The notes: a model not told the origin generated them from the letters alone. 64,000 nucleotides of DNA from Acidihalobacter yilgarnensis (GCF_001753245.1 NZ_CP017415.1:248001-312000), one strand, 5' to 3'. Shown: positions 17,365 to 26,651, numbered from the stretch's first letter. Numbers and translations are program-made.

Positions 17365-18060
17365 CTACCATGGCGAGGCGCGCACCGGCTTGTCCAGGGT
17401 CGCGAGCATATCCTCCAGACGCGTGTCGGCAGGCACGGCCAGCAGATCGGTGCGATGATCAAGGCGCTGCCGCGAACATCACCGGCACCCACCGTGCGCG
17501 CATCGACCGTAGCGAATCGCAGCTCGACGGCGAACAGCACGCTGACAATCGAGGTGTTGAAGGTGGCGGCGATGCCAGTGGTGGCGCCGGCCGCGACTCT
17601 GGTGGTGGGCAGTGAAGCGCTCAGTCGTAACCACTGACCGAATGTGGACGAGCAGATGGCGCCGATCTGGATGATCGGGCCTCGCGGCCAATGGGGGCGC
17701 CACGGCCCAGCAACAGCGGAGGCCAGTGGGTGCACCTGCGCGACGCGGGGCCGGATGCGCCCCTGATAAAAATCGTGTTGATCACGTCAGGGACGCCGTT
17801 GCCGCGGGCCTCCGGGGCTAGTGCTGCGTCTATGAGGCGACATCGAGCGCGCCAGTATGACCACTATGGCGCCGACCCCCTACCGAGTGCGGTATATGCC
17901 GCTGGGCAGCGTAGATGAGATCGGCGACTGTAGAACAGCACATTGTGGAAAGTGCGATCAGTGCGCGGAAGGCAATTGCACCGAAGCCGGTGGACGCCGC
18001 CGACGACAGCGGTCAGGACCATAACGCGCCAGTAGACCAGGGTGAATGCGACTGGGTGTG
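17365..18060 (-). pseudogene. Decayed ClC-type chloride channel gene
   Basis: Fragments in all three minus-strand frames match the intact ClC channel encoded at 19935-21758 in the right order: an N-terminal piece (AIAFRALIAL then HNVLF; intact copy VVFRGLIGLFHNLFF), GVPDVINTIFIRG (intact GVPEVIDAIYYKRG), and GPIIQIGAICSSTFGQWLRL through GIAATFNTSIVSVLFAVEL (intact GPIIQIGATFGSVLGQWIRL and GIAATFNTPIGGILFATEI). The later membrane part is missing; a short tail (AVPADTRLEDMLATLDKP then a stop at 17365) could be a CBS remnant. Many frameshifts and stops show long decay, not a single sequencing fault. No other gene is seen in 17241-18203. Confidence 0.8.
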
Positions 18061-18203
18061 ATGGTGGGAGCAGACGGTACCCATGCCGCGAAGCCTTGAT
18101 GGGGCGGCCCACGCCATTCTGCGGAGCTTGGACCTGGCCTCAAGGCGTGCGAGAGACTTCGCGCCTGCGCTACCATGCCGGCAAGCGAATGACAGGAGCA
18201 ATT

Positions 18204-18662
18204 ATGCTGGGCGCAATCAAGGCTTTTCTCAAAGAACGTTTACATCACGCCGCAGGCCCGGCGGATCGAGCGCAGGCGTTGCAGGTGGCGACCGCGGCGA
18301 TCTTGCTGGAGGTCAGTCGTGCCGATTTCGAGATTGACGAGCAGGAGTTGGAGGTCGTTGCCGCCGCGCTGGTTCGGACCTTCTCGCTGGATGAGGCCGC
18401 GGTGCGCGAGTTGATCGCCGAGGCGCTGGAGCAGGACGAGGAGGCGCTGTCGCTGTATCCCTTCCTGCAATTGGTGAACGATCACTGCTCGCCGGAGGAG
18501 AAGTTCGCGATCATTGCCGACCTCTGGCGGGTCGCCTATGCCGACGGTCGTCTGGACAAGTATGAGGAATACCAGATCCGGCGCATCTCGGACCTGCTTT
18601 ACGTACAGCACAGTGAGTTCATCCGCGCCAAGTTGACGGTCCGGGCCGACGACGGTCGATGA
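18204..18662 (+). CDS. TerB-family protein
   Basis: A 152-residue mostly helical cytoplasmic protein with the TerB/DjlA-like acidic pattern: LLEVSRADFEIDEQELEVV (about 36-54) and LWRVAYADGRLDKYEEYQIR (about 112-131), the repeated ADG/ADxxxDxxE sites that bind metal in relatives. The family is linked to tellurite resistance and membrane stress, but this copy stands outside a ter operon. CAGGAG lies 8 bases before the ATG at 18204. Its stop overlaps the start of the TauE/SafE-like gene (ATGA), suggesting a joint role at the membrane. Confidence 0.8.
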   Translation: MLGAIKAFLKERLHHAAGPADRAQALQVATAAILLEVSRADFEIDEQELEVVAAALVRTFSLDEAAVRELIAEALEQDEEALSLYPFLQLVNDHCSPEEKFAIIADLWRVAYADGRLDKYEEYQIRRISDLLYVQHSEFIRAKLTVRADDGR

Positions 18663-19366
18663 ACCTCACGCTGTCCGATGGCGCAGGCTATGGTGCGGCG
18701 GTGTTGGTGGGCCTGCTGGGCGGAGTCCACTGCGTAGGCATGTGCGGCGGTATCGTGGGTGCGCTGAGCTTTGGGATGAGTCCGGGGCGGCGCGCTGGAT
18801 TCTGGTCGGCCTTGCCGATTTTATTGGCTTACAACATCGGGCGTATCACGAGCTACAGCATCGCTGGCATGCTTGCCGGTGGACTCGGTTGGTATGCCAC
18901 GCAGTTGGCACATGTGCATCAAGCCCAGCTCGTGCTGGGGGTGATCGCGGCGCTGTTTATGATCGCGCTGGGGCTGTATCTCGCCGGGTGGTGGCGTGGA
19001 TTGGCGGCGGTGGAGCGCCTCGGTGGCCATGTCTGGCGGCGGATCGAGCCCTTTGGCCGACGTCTGTTGCCCGTACGTGGGCCAACCCAGGCGCTTGGCT
19101 TGGGCGTCGTATGGGGCTGGTTGCCTTGCGGGCTGGTTTACAGTGTCTTGATCTGGGCATTGGCCAGCGGTGGGCCGTTGCGCGGCGCGCTGCTGATGCT
19201 TTGCTTTGGCTTGGGTACCCTGCCGAACCTATTGGCCATGGGGGTTTTCGCCGCGCGTTTGGCGAAGTTTGCGCGCCTGCCCTGGGTGCGCAGGGTCGCG
19301 GGTAGCCTGGTGGTGGCCTTCGGCGTGTTCAGCCTGCTGCGATGGCTGCCTCTGTCTCTCGGTTGA
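18659..19366 (+). CDS. TauE/SafE-like (UreH-type) membrane protein
   Basis: A 235-residue protein with about six hydrophobic helices. Two paired cysteine motifs are diagnostic: GVHCVGMCGGIVGAL (about 21-35) and WGWLPCGLVYSVL (about 146-158). Proteins of this type are annotated sulfite exporter TauE/SafE family or UreH domain, and relatives near cytochrome cbb3 oxidase genes are thought to help copper or heavy-metal handling; transport of sulfite is not shown. It is translationally coupled to the TerB gene. Its 3' end overlaps the convergent DUF4426 gene by 38 bases. Confidence 0.75.
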   Translation: MNLTLSDGAGYGAAVLVGLLGGVHCVGMCGGIVGALSFGMSPGRRAGFWSALPILLAYNIGRITSYSIAGMLAGGLGWYATQLAHVHQAQLVLGVIAALFMIALGLYLAGWWRGLAAVERLGGHVWRRIEPFGRRLLPVRGPTQALGLGVVWGWLPCGLVYSVLIWALASGGPLRGALLMLCFGLGTLPNLLAMGVFAARLAKFARLPWVRRVAGSLVVAFGVFSLLRWLPLSLG

Positions 19367-19823
19367 ATGTGTCGCTTTCCATGTGGAAGCGTTGTCTGTG
19401 GCGGAAGTACTGCATGCTGCCATTGGGCAGGTCGACATGCACATGGAATTCCAGAAGTTCGCCATCGGCGATCGGGAAGCCGCCGAGGTAACGTGTGCCA
19501 TCCGCCGTGTCCACGCGATGAATTTCCACGGCCTGATAGTGGCCGTCCGCAGTAGCCACAGACACCGATACGGTGGCGGGTAAGGCATTTCCACCCACTT
19601 CCTGATTCGATTTGCGCACGGACAGCTCCAGCAGCCCGCGGTCTGGTGCGCGTGCGATTCCTGCGTGCATGGCGATTGCGGCGCCCAGAAAGTCCGAATT
19701 CAATGTGCTGAAGTGAATGATGTATTCACCGGCGAGGACGACCTGATCGGCATCTGCGCTACCCGTGAGCGCAATCGCGAACAATGCTGCAAAGGCCCGC
19801 GCGGCGGGCGACAGCGTTTTCAT
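19329..19823 (-). CDS. Secreted DUF4426 domain protein
   Basis: A 164-residue exported protein with a signal peptide ending around residue 25 (TGSADA). The mature part has YIIHFSTLNSDFLGAAIA, then RGLLELSVRK, and FPIADGELLEFHVHVDLP, matching DUF4426 beta-sandwich proteins of gammaproteobacteria. No function is known; in many relatives the gene sits close to the proC-yggT-yggU cluster, as here. The 3' end overlaps the TauE/SafE-like gene on the other strand. Confidence 0.75.
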   Translation of the reverse strand: MKTLSPAARAFAALFAIALTGSADADQVVLAGEYIIHFSTLNSDFLGAAIAMHAGIARAPDRGLLELSVRKSNQEVGGNALPATVSVSVATADGHYQAVEIHRVDTADGTRYLGGFPIADGELLEFHVHVDLPNGSMQYFRHRQRFHMESDTFNRETEAAIAAG

Positions 19824-19934
19824 GATGTTCCCCCTTTTGCGGATGCCGCCCTGCTGCCGAAAATGGTTTGGTGGTCGCGGCGATCCTTTCCGGGGAGTGT
19901 AGGTCAGATGTGCGCGATGCGCGATCCCCGGCGA

Positions 19935-21758
19935 CTAACGGGTGGCCATGTCGCGCAGATCGCCTGGCAGGTTGGCGTGTTCCATCACATCGTCCCAAGA
20001 GATGACGCCGACGATGGCGTCGGCACCCGTTGAGGGTGGCTGGCCCTGTGCAAGTATGGCGATGTGGGTGGCATCTTTGCGTAGGTGGCTGACGAGATCG
20101 ATTACCTGAGTGTGCTCGGCCATCAGCGAATATTGCGGGTTCGCATAGGGACTCAGCGGTGCGTCGTCGCTCTCGGCGAGTACGGCTCCGAGGGCATCGG
20201 AGGTGATGATCCCGACGGGTACGCCGCCCTCAACCAGGACAACGTGCGGGCGCGTACGGTGAGCCTCCAGCCTCGTCCGCAGGACGCCGATACGCGTGTC
20301 CGCATCCAGGCGCAGGAACGGGGCCTGGATGAGCTCCAGGGCGTCGCGCATCAGGTAGAGGTTGCTCTGTACGGAGGTCGGCAGATGGCGCCCGCGGCGA
20401 CTGAGTTTGAGGGTGTATAGGTTGTCGGCCAGCAGCAGGTGGCGCACGCCGTAGGCCAGTGAAACTGCGATGATCAGTGGGATGATGACGTTGTAGTCGC
20501 GGGTCATCTCGAAAATCATCACCACCGCGGTGACTGCGGCACCGGTGCTCGCAGCGACCATGCAGGCCATGCCGATGACCGCACCGCCCACGGGGCTGAC
20601 TTCAAGCCCCGGCAGTAGGCCATGGCCAAGGCTGACCAGTCCAGCGCCGAGGGCGGCACCCATGAACAGCGCGGGGGAGAAGATGCCGCCGGAGGCGCCA
20701 GAACCCAGCGTCAGCGACACCGCGATCAGTTTGAGGAACATCAGCGTCAGGAGTACCCAGGTGACGGTAAGGTGGCCGTCGAGGATGTCCTGAATGGTGG
20801 CATAACCGACACCTTCGATGTAGTAGTGGCCGAGGTAACGCATGAGCAGATACATCATCACGCCAACCAGCAGCATGCCGAGGGCGTGACGGGTGTAGTA
20901 GTTGCCGGGGATGCGGTCGAAGGCGTCTTCGAAGGCGTAGACCGAGCGCGTATAGATCATTGCCAGCAGGCCCATTACCAGACCCAGCAGGGCATAGGCC
21001 ATAAATACCCGGAAGGAGCTGGAGGTGGCGGCGTGCAGCGTCATGGGCGGGATGATGAACGAGGCGTGATCGCCGAAGAACAGCCGCCCGACGAAGCTGG
21101 CGGCGCCGGTGGCGATCATCAGCGGGATCAGGGTGCGCGCACTGATCTCGACCAGCATGATCTCGGTGGCGAACAGGATGCCGCCGATGGGGGTGTTGAA
21201 GGTCGCGGCGATGCCGGCGCCGGCGCCACAGGCGATCAGCACGAGCCGTTGCCATTCCGGTAATCGAATCCATTGCCCCAGCACCGAGCCGAAGGTGGCG
21301 CCGATCTGAATGATCGGTCCCTCGCGGCCGATGGCACCACCGGAGCCGATGGAAATGGACGAGGCCAGCGACTTGATCAGCGCCACCTGTGGGCGGATCA
21401 CGCCGCGCTTATAGTAGATCGCGTCGATCACTTCGGGCACGCCGTGGCCCTTGGCCTCTGGTGCGAAGGTTTTGACGAGGAAGGCGACCAGCAGCGCACC
21501 GATCACCGGTACCGCGATGACGCCAATGCCCCAGGGGCTTTCCACCGTGTGCCTGAGGGTGTCGTAGGCGATGCTCAGGTGGCCAAAGAAGAACAGGTTG
21601 TGAAATAGGCCGATAAGCCCGCGGAAGACGACGGCCCCCAGTCCCGCGATGATGCCAACCAGCAGTGCGAGTAGGGCGAGTCGAGGGTGAATGCCGGGTT
21701 GTCTGGGAGGGCTGGCGGGTGTTGGAACAGGAGGGGGGCTGGGTTGAGCGGTGAGCAT
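19935..21758 (-). CDS. ClC-family chloride channel/antiporter with CBS domains
   Basis: A 607-residue membrane protein. After a proline-rich N-terminus come the ClC signatures GSGGAIGREGPIIQIGA (about 138-154; gating Glu E146), then GSGGIFSPALFMGAALG, with the pore helices between. The C-terminal 130 residues form a CBS pair (SVQSNLYLMRDALELIQ, RTRPHVVLVEGGVPVGIIT, VIGVISWDDVM). Bacterial ClC proteins exchange chloride for protons and help in extreme acid, or act as channels. This fits a salt-exposed or acid-exposed host. The CBS-bearing form is longer than E. coli ClcA. The dead copy at 17365-18060 is a relative, not an exact duplicate. Confidence 0.88.
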   Translation of the reverse strand: MLTAQPSPPPVPTPASPPRQPGIHPRLALLALLVGIIAGLGAVVFRGLIGLFHNLFFFGHLSIAYDTLRHTVESPWGIGVIAVPVIGALLVAFLVKTFAPEAKGHGVPEVIDAIYYKRGVIRPQVALIKSLASSISIGSGGAIGREGPIIQIGATFGSVLGQWIRLPEWQRLVLIACGAGAGIAATFNTPIGGILFATEIMLVEISARTLIPLMIATGAASFVGRLFFGDHASFIIPPMTLHAATSSSFRVFMAYALLGLVMGLLAMIYTRSVYAFEDAFDRIPGNYYTRHALGMLLVGVMMYLLMRYLGHYYIEGVGYATIQDILDGHLTVTWVLLTLMFLKLIAVSLTLGSGASGGIFSPALFMGAALGAGLVSLGHGLLPGLEVSPVGGAVIGMACMVAASTGAAVTAVVMIFEMTRDYNVIIPLIIAVSLAYGVRHLLLADNLYTLKLSRRGRHLPTSVQSNLYLMRDALELIQAPFLRLDADTRIGVLRTRLEAHRTRPHVVLVEGGVPVGIITSDALGAVLAESDDAPLSPYANPQYSLMAEHTQVIDLVSHLRKDATHIAILAQGQPPSTGADAIVGVISWDDVMEHANLPGDLRDMATR

Positions 21759-21884
21759 GCGATTCTCGCTTGCGTAAGGTCGGTTATGACGGTTGGGCGG
21801 TCCGATGGTGGCTGTGCCTTGTATGGTTGACCATAAACGTGGCGATAAGTGCGGTTTTGTGGTCTGCGGCGAGGGCAGGAGGGA

Positions 21885-22196
21885 TCAGTCCGGAGCGGGG
21901 ATGTTCAGCGATGGCAGGCATCCGGGCGATTCGATGAGCAGATCCTTGTTGCGAGACTGTGCACCGCGCAGCAGGTGTACGCGGGACTTGGCGACGCCGA
22001 AGGCCTTGGCGATTAGCTCGATCAGTTGGGTATTGGCGCGACCGTCGGTGGGCGGCGCGCTCAGATAGACCCGCAGGCGTCCGTTCGCGTGCTCGCCGAG
22101 GCGTGTTCGACTGGCCCTTGGCTGCACGCGCACTGCCAGCCGCAGATCGTCTCCCTGATGCCGCCAGGGAGTATCTTGGGGCGGCGTGTCGGCCAT
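21885..22196 (-). CDS. yggU: DUF167/YggU family protein
   Basis: A 103-residue protein with the compact YggU fold: LRLAVRVQPRASRTRLG, then LRVYLSAPPTDGRANTQLIELIAKAFGVAKSRV as the core. The sequence PPTDGRAN is the family mark. Function is unknown. It lies two bases after yggT on the same strand, at the end of the row yggS, proC, yggT, yggU. Confidence 0.85.
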   Translation of the reverse strand: MADTPPQDTPWRHQGDDLRLAVRVQPRASRTRLGEHANGRLRVYLSAPPTDGRANTQLIELIAKAFGVAKSRVHLLRGAQSRNKDLLIESPGCLPSLNIPAPD

Positions 22197-22198
22197 GC

Positions 22199-22753
22199 TT
22201 AGCCGAGCAGGTTACGAATCAGGATCAGGGCGATGTTGAGTAACAGCAGCGCGACCAGTGGCGAGAGGTCGATCATGCCGATCAGCGGCACGATGCGGCG
22301 GATGGGCGCGAGCAACGGTGAGGTCATGCTGTCGAGCAGGCCGGCAACGGGATGGTATCCGCCGCCCATCGGGGCTACCCAGCTCATCAGCGCCTGGATG
22401 ATGATGGCGCCGATGAAGATGTATACCAGTAGCACCAGTAACTCACGCAGTGCGAATAGCAGTACCAGCGGCAGCGGCGGTGTCAGCCCCTGGAGCATCG
22501 CGGTGAGGTAGATTTCGGCGATTTGCAGCACGATCAGGAGCACGATCGAGGCGCTGTCGATGCGTCCAACCGAAGGGATGATACGGCGCATCAGTCGCAA
22601 CGGCGGATTGGTCAGCGAGACGACGAACTGCGAGATTGGATTGTAGAAGCTCGCGCGCACCAGCGCGAACAAAAAGCGCAGGAGTACGACAAAAATATAG
22701 AAAGAAAACAATGCGTTTACCAGGAACAGCCCGATTTGTGCGCCAGCTCCCAT
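22199..22753 (-). CDS. yggT: YggT family membrane protein
   Basis: A 184-residue integral membrane protein made of two similar halves, each with a pair of hydrophobic helices and an NPI/PLL-R-R-PxxG/D motif (NPPLRLMRRIIPSVGRIDS and SPLLAPIRRIVPLIGMIDLS). YggT proteins are linked to membrane stress and osmotic tolerance; in plastids the homologue helps cytochrome b6f assembly. The ATG at 22753 gives MGAGAQIGLF; the longer frame overlaps proC. It sits immediately after proC (one base), so they share a transcript. Confidence 0.88.
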   Translation of the reverse strand: MGAGAQIGLFLVNALFSFYIFVVLLRFLFALVRASFYNPISQFVVSLTNPPLRLMRRIIPSVGRIDSASIVLLIVLQIAEIYLTAMLQGLTPPLPLVLLFALRELLVLLVYIFIGAIIIQALMSWVAPMGGGYHPVAGLLDSMTSPLLAPIRRIVPLIGMIDLSPLVALLLLNIALILIRNLLG

Positions 22754-22754
22754 G

Positions 22755-23570
22755 TCAGTTCTCTCCCAGTTCGCGGGCACGCCGTGCGGCGGCGCCCATG
22801 GCCTCGGCAACCAGTTTACGCAGACCGCCGGTTTCGAAGACCTTCAAGGCCTGCTCGGTGGTGCCACCCGGCGAGGTGACACGCGCCCTCAGCGTGGCCG
22901 GCGAGTCGTGGCTCTCCAGGGCCAGGCGCGCTGCGCCGTATACGGTGTGCAGCGCAAGGGTGCGGGCAGTATCGGCGTCGAGGCCGAGATCAACGCCGCC
23001 GGCCTCCAGGGCCTCCATCAGTAGAAACACGTAGGCTGGGCCACTGCCGGACAGGGCAGTCACGGCGTCGAGTGCAGCCTCGTCCTCGAACCACTGTAGT
23101 TCGCCCACGGCCCGCAGGATGTGATCGGCCATTGCGTGCTGCGTTGTGTCGACCCGTGCATTGGCGTAGGCGCCGGTGGCGCCGCAGCCGATCAGCGCGG
23201 GAGTGTTCGGCATGGCGCGCACGATTGCACGGTCGCCACCGAGCCAGTGATCCAGGCGCACGCTGGTGATGCCGGCGGCGACGGAGAGGAATAGCACGTG
23301 ACGTCCGGTCTCGCGCAGCACGTCCGCGGTCGTGGCCATGACCTGTGGCTTGACCGCAAGCACAATGCAGCCGGCGCTTCTGATGGCCTCGGCATTGTCC
23401 GCGGTGACCACAATGCCGGGGAAGCGCTCGGCCAGACTGGCACGCTGCGCATCACTTGGATCGGACACGCGGATGCGCGCGGCGGGATAGCCGTCGCCGA
23501 TTAGACCGCCGATGAGGCTGCCTGCCATGTTGCCGCCGCCGATAAAGGCTATAGTATCGCGCTGTTCCAT
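22755..23570 (-). CDS. proC: Pyrroline-5-carboxylate reductase
   Basis: A 271-residue NAD(P)H-dependent reductase that makes proline from pyrroline-5-carboxylate. The dinucleotide motif IAFIGGGNMAGSLIGGL is at the N-terminus, and the catalytic/oligomer domain has LSGSGPAYVFLLMEALEAGG (about 175-194) and SPGGTTEQAL. The ATG at 23570 was chosen since AAGGA lies the right distance ahead; an ATG two codons upstream (23576) overlaps that site. The neighbours yggS, yggT and yggU are the standard company of proC. Confidence 0.92.
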   Translation of the reverse strand: MEQRDTIAFIGGGNMAGSLIGGLIGDGYPAARIRVSDPSDAQRASLAERFPGIVVTADNAEAIRSAGCIVLAVKPQVMATTADVLRETGRHVLFLSVAAGITSVRLDHWLGGDRAIVRAMPNTPALIGCGATGAYANARVDTTQHAMADHILRAVGELQWFEDEAALDAVTALSGSGPAYVFLLMEALEAGGVDLGLDADTARTLALHTVYGAARLALESHDSPATLRARVTSPGGTTEQALKVFETGGLRKLVAEAMGAAARRARELGEN

Positions 23571-23640
23571 CGTCATCCTTGTGCCTGTATATATCCGATC
23601 GTGTGCGCACCGTAGCCGAGCGCCATGAGGACGGCAAGCG

Positions 23641-24324
23641 TCACGCGCGCGAACCGAAGATGGCGGTGCCGATGCGTACCAGGGTCGCGCCCTCGGCTAC
23701 CGCCGCATCAAGGTCGCCACTCATGCCCATCGAGAGCGTATCGAGTGTGATCCCCGCGTCCACAAGCGCATCCTTTAGTGTCCGAACGCGCGCGAATGCC
23801 GCGCGTTGTACGGTGGGATCATTGTCGGGTGCGGGCAGGGCCATGAGGCCGCGTAGGTGCAAACGCGGCAGGGCGATGACGGCTTGAGCGAGTGCGGTGG
23901 CGGTCTCTGGCGCGACGCCGGATTTACTTGTCTCGCCGCTGATGTTGACCTGCAGACAAACCTGCAGGGGCGGCAATTCAGGCGGGCGTTGCCGATCCAG
24001 GCGCTCGGCAACGGATAGGCGATCGATTCCGTGAACCCAATGCGCGAGCGCCGCGACCTTGCGGGTTTTGTTCGATTGCAGATGGCCGATGAAGTGCCAT
24101 TCGATATCGAGATCGGCCAGTTCGGCGGCCTTGCCGGCAAACTCGTCCACATAGTTTTCGCCGAAGGCGCGCTGACCGCAGGCCCATGCCGCGCGAATCG
24201 CGGCGGCCGGGAAGGTCTTGCCCACGGCTACCAAGCCCACGGTTTCTGGCTTACGCCCCGTGGCTTGGGCGGCGGTCCGGATGCGAGTCCGGACTGCCTC
24301 GATTCGGGTGCAAATTTCGCTCAT
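23641..24324 (-). CDS. yggS: YggS family PLP homeostasis protein
   Basis: A 227-residue PLP-binding TIM-barrel protein (PLPBP). Marks are VGLVAVGKTFPAAAIRAA with the PLP lysine K33-like position, FGENYVDEF, EWHFIGHLQSNK and LSMGMSGDLDAAVAEGATLVRIGTAIFG. The family buffers pyridoxal phosphate and has no known catalysis. It is divergent from pilT, with about 110 bases for promoters, and about 70 bases upstream of proC on the same strand. Confidence 0.92.
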   Translation of the reverse strand: MSEICTRIEAVRTRIRTAAQATGRKPETVGLVAVGKTFPAAAIRAAWACGQRAFGENYVDEFAGKAAELADLDIEWHFIGHLQSNKTRKVAALAHWVHGIDRLSVAERLDRQRPPELPPLQVCLQVNISGETSKSGVAPETATALAQAVIALPRLHLRGLMALPAPDNDPTVQRAAFARVRTLKDALVDAGITLDTLSMGMSGDLDAAVAEGATLVRIGTAIFGSRA

Positions 24325-24334
24325 CGGGCTGTGC

Positions 24335-24340
24335 TATAGT
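24335..24340 (+). promoter_or_regulatory. Possible -10 box for pilT
   Basis: TATAGT (24335-24340) lies about 95 bases before the pilT start in the yggS-pilT divergent gap. No good -35 hexamer is found at the right distance, so support is weak. Confidence 0.25.
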
Positions 24341-24435
24341 CGAGAGGCCTTGTGCCGTAAGGCTGATTTGAACAACGATAAAGCCTATCAGACTCGACGC
24401 CCGTACAGGCGCTCGATGATCGGGAGACAAGCCGA

Positions 24436-25470
24436 ATGGATATCACGCAGTTGCTGGCCTTTACCGTCAAGAATGGGGCCTCCGACCTGCATCTTTCCGC
24501 GCAATTGCCGCCGATGATTCGTGTCGATGGCGATATTCGCAGGATCAATGTCGACGCACTGGATCACAGTACGGTACACGACATGATCTACGACATCATG
24601 AACGATCGTCAGCGTAAGGACTACGAAGAGCGCCTGGAGACCGATTTTTCTTTCGAGATTCAGGGCTTGGCGCGTTTCCGTGTGAATGCCTTCAACCAGG
24701 ATCGTGGTGCTGCGGCGGTATTTCGTACCATTCCCTCCAAGGTGCTGACCCTGGAGCAGCTCGGTGCGCCGTCGATACTGCAGAAGATCGCCGGATACCC
24801 GCGTGGCATCGTGCTGGTGACCGGTCCGACCGGTTCCGGCAAGTCGACTACGCTTGCGGCGATGGTCGATTTCAAGAACGACAGTGAATACGGGCATATC
24901 CTGACGGTGGAGGACCCGATCGAATTTGTGCACCAAAGCAAGAAGTGTCTGGTCAACCAGCGTGAGGTGCACCGCGATACCCTCGGCTTCAACGAGGCGC
25001 TGCGTTCGGCGCTGCGCGAGGATCCCGACACCATCCTGGTGGGCGAGCTGCGCGATCTTGAAACGATTCGACTGGCCTTGACGGCCGCCGAAACTGGGCA
25101 TTTAGTGTTCGGCACCTTGCATACCAGTTCCGCCGCCAAGACCATCGACCGTGTGGTCGACGTATTTCCGTCGGGTGAAAAGGACATGGTGCGCGCGATG
25201 CTTTCCGAATCCCTGCGCGCGGTCATCTCGCAGACGCTGCTCAAGAAAATTGGCGGCGGTCGCGTGGCCGCCCACGAGATCATGATCGGCACCCCCGCGA
25301 TCCGCAATCTGATCCGCGAAGGCAAGATCGCGCAAATGAATTCCGCCATTCAGACGGGGCACGGCATGGGCATGCAGACCCTTGATCAGTCGCTCAAGGA
25401 GCTGCTGTCGCGCGGTCTGGCCAGCAAGGAAGATGCCCGCCGCAAGGCCGTCAGCCCGGACGCCTTGTAA
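24436..25470 (+). CDS. pilT: Type IV pilus retraction ATPase PilT
   Basis: A 344-residue hexameric ATPase that depolymerises type IV pili for twitching. Walker A is GPTGSGKST (130-138), the Asp box ends in VEDPIEFVH, the Walker B region is DTILVGELRDLETI, and the His box is GTLHTSSAAKT. The PilT-specific C-terminal AIRNLIREGK motif (about 286-295) is present, which separates it from the two PilU-like proteins that follow. CGGGAG lies upstream of the ATG at 24436. Three such ATPases are encoded in a row (35 and 28 bases apart). Confidence 0.95.
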   Translation: MDITQLLAFTVKNGASDLHLSAQLPPMIRVDGDIRRINVDALDHSTVHDMIYDIMNDRQRKDYEERLETDFSFEIQGLARFRVNAFNQDRGAAAVFRTIPSKVLTLEQLGAPSILQKIAGYPRGIVLVTGPTGSGKSTTLAAMVDFKNDSEYGHILTVEDPIEFVHQSKKCLVNQREVHRDTLGFNEALRSALREDPDTILVGELRDLETIRLALTAAETGHLVFGTLHTSSAAKTIDRVVDVFPSGEKDMVRAMLSESLRAVISQTLLKKIGGGRVAAHEIMIGTPAIRNLIREGKIAQMNSAIQTGHGMGMQTLDQSLKELLSRGLASKEDARRKAVSPDAL

Positions 25471-25505
25471 CGACACCCTGCGTGACGCGGGGAGAGAGTT
25501 GAGGA

Positions 25506-26651
25506 ATGGAACGCGACAAGGCCATACGATTCATGCACGACTTGCTGAAGTCTTTGCTCAGCAAGCGTGGCTCGGATCTGTTCATCACCGTGGGTGCCCC
25601 CCCCTCGATCAAGGTCGACGGCAGGATGACGCCGTTGACCAATCAGCCCCTATCGCAGGCGCATACCCAGGCGTTGGTGCGCTCGGTGATGAATGACAAG
25701 CAGGCGGGTGACTTCGAGCGCGAGATGGAGTGCAACTTCGCCATCGGTTTGCCGGGTGTGGCGCGTTTTCGTGTCAACGCCTTCACCCAACGTGGTAGCG
25801 CAGGCATGGTGTTGCGCATCATCAACACCGAAATTCCGAGCTTTGAGGATCTGAATCTGCCGCCGATTCTGCGCGACATCGCGATGACGCGACGCGGTAT
25901 GGTGATCTTCGTCGGCGGCACCGGTTCGGGTAAATCCAGCTCGCTCGCGGCCATGCTCGGCTACCGCAATCACAACAGCTACGGGCATATCGTCACCATC
26001 GAGGACCCAATCGAATACGTCCATTCCCACGGCAACTGCCTGGTGACCCAGCGCGAGGTGGGCGTCGATACCGATTCGTACGAAATCGCCCTGAAGAACA
26101 CACTGCGCCAGGCGCCAGACGTGATTCTGATCGGCGAAATCCGTGAGCGCGAGACCATGGACTACGCCAATGCCTTCGCGGAAACAGGGCATCTATGCCT
26201 GTCGACCCTGCATGCGAACAACACCAACCAGGCCCTTGATCGCATCATCAACTTCTTCAGCGAGGAGCGTCGCCACCAGCTGCTCATGGACCTCTCGCTC
26301 AACCTCAAGGCGGTGATCTCGCAGCGACTGATCCCCAGGGCCGATGGCGAAGGACGAGTGCCGGCAGTGGAGGTGCTGATCAACAGTCCGTTGATGGCGG
26401 ATCTGATCTTCAAGGGCAAAGTGCACGAAATGAAGGAGTTGATCGCCAAATCCAACGAGATGGGCATGCAGACCTTCGATCAATCCTTGTTTGATCTCTT
26501 CGAGCGCGGGTTGATTACCTATGAGGATGCGTTGCGCAACGCGGATTCGGTGAACGACCTGCGTCTGCGCATCAAGCTCGAGAGCAACCGCGCGCGCGGC
26601 AAGGATCTGCTCGCCGACGTGCCGCAATTCACCGTCGCCGAAAGCGATTGA
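25506..26651 (+). CDS. pilU: PilU-type twitching ATPase
   Basis: A 381-residue PilT/PilU-family ATPase. Walker A is GGTGSGKSS (137-145), followed by TIEDPIEYVHSHG, DVILIGEIRERETMDY and the His box LSTLHANNTNQAL. In place of the PilT AIRNLIRE motif it has LINSPLMADLIFKGKVHEMK, and the C-terminal extension ends DLRLRIKLESNRARGKDLL, which is PilU-like. PilU cannot retract pili alone but strengthens PilT-driven retraction. Third from last residue block is typical; nothing is missing. Confidence 0.9.
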   Translation: MERDKAIRFMHDLLKSLLSKRGSDLFITVGAPPSIKVDGRMTPLTNQPLSQAHTQALVRSVMNDKQAGDFEREMECNFAIGLPGVARFRVNAFTQRGSAGMVLRIINTEIPSFEDLNLPPILRDIAMTRRGMVIFVGGTGSGKSSSLAAMLGYRNHNSYGHIVTIEDPIEYVHSHGNCLVTQREVGVDTDSYEIALKNTLRQAPDVILIGEIRERETMDYANAFAETGHLCLSTLHANNTNQALDRIINFFSEERRHQLLMDLSLNLKAVISQRLIPRADGEGRVPAVEVLINSPLMADLIFKGKVHEMKELIAKSNEMGMQTFDQSLFDLFERGLITYEDALRNADSVNDLRLRIKLESNRARGKDLLADVPQFTVAESD

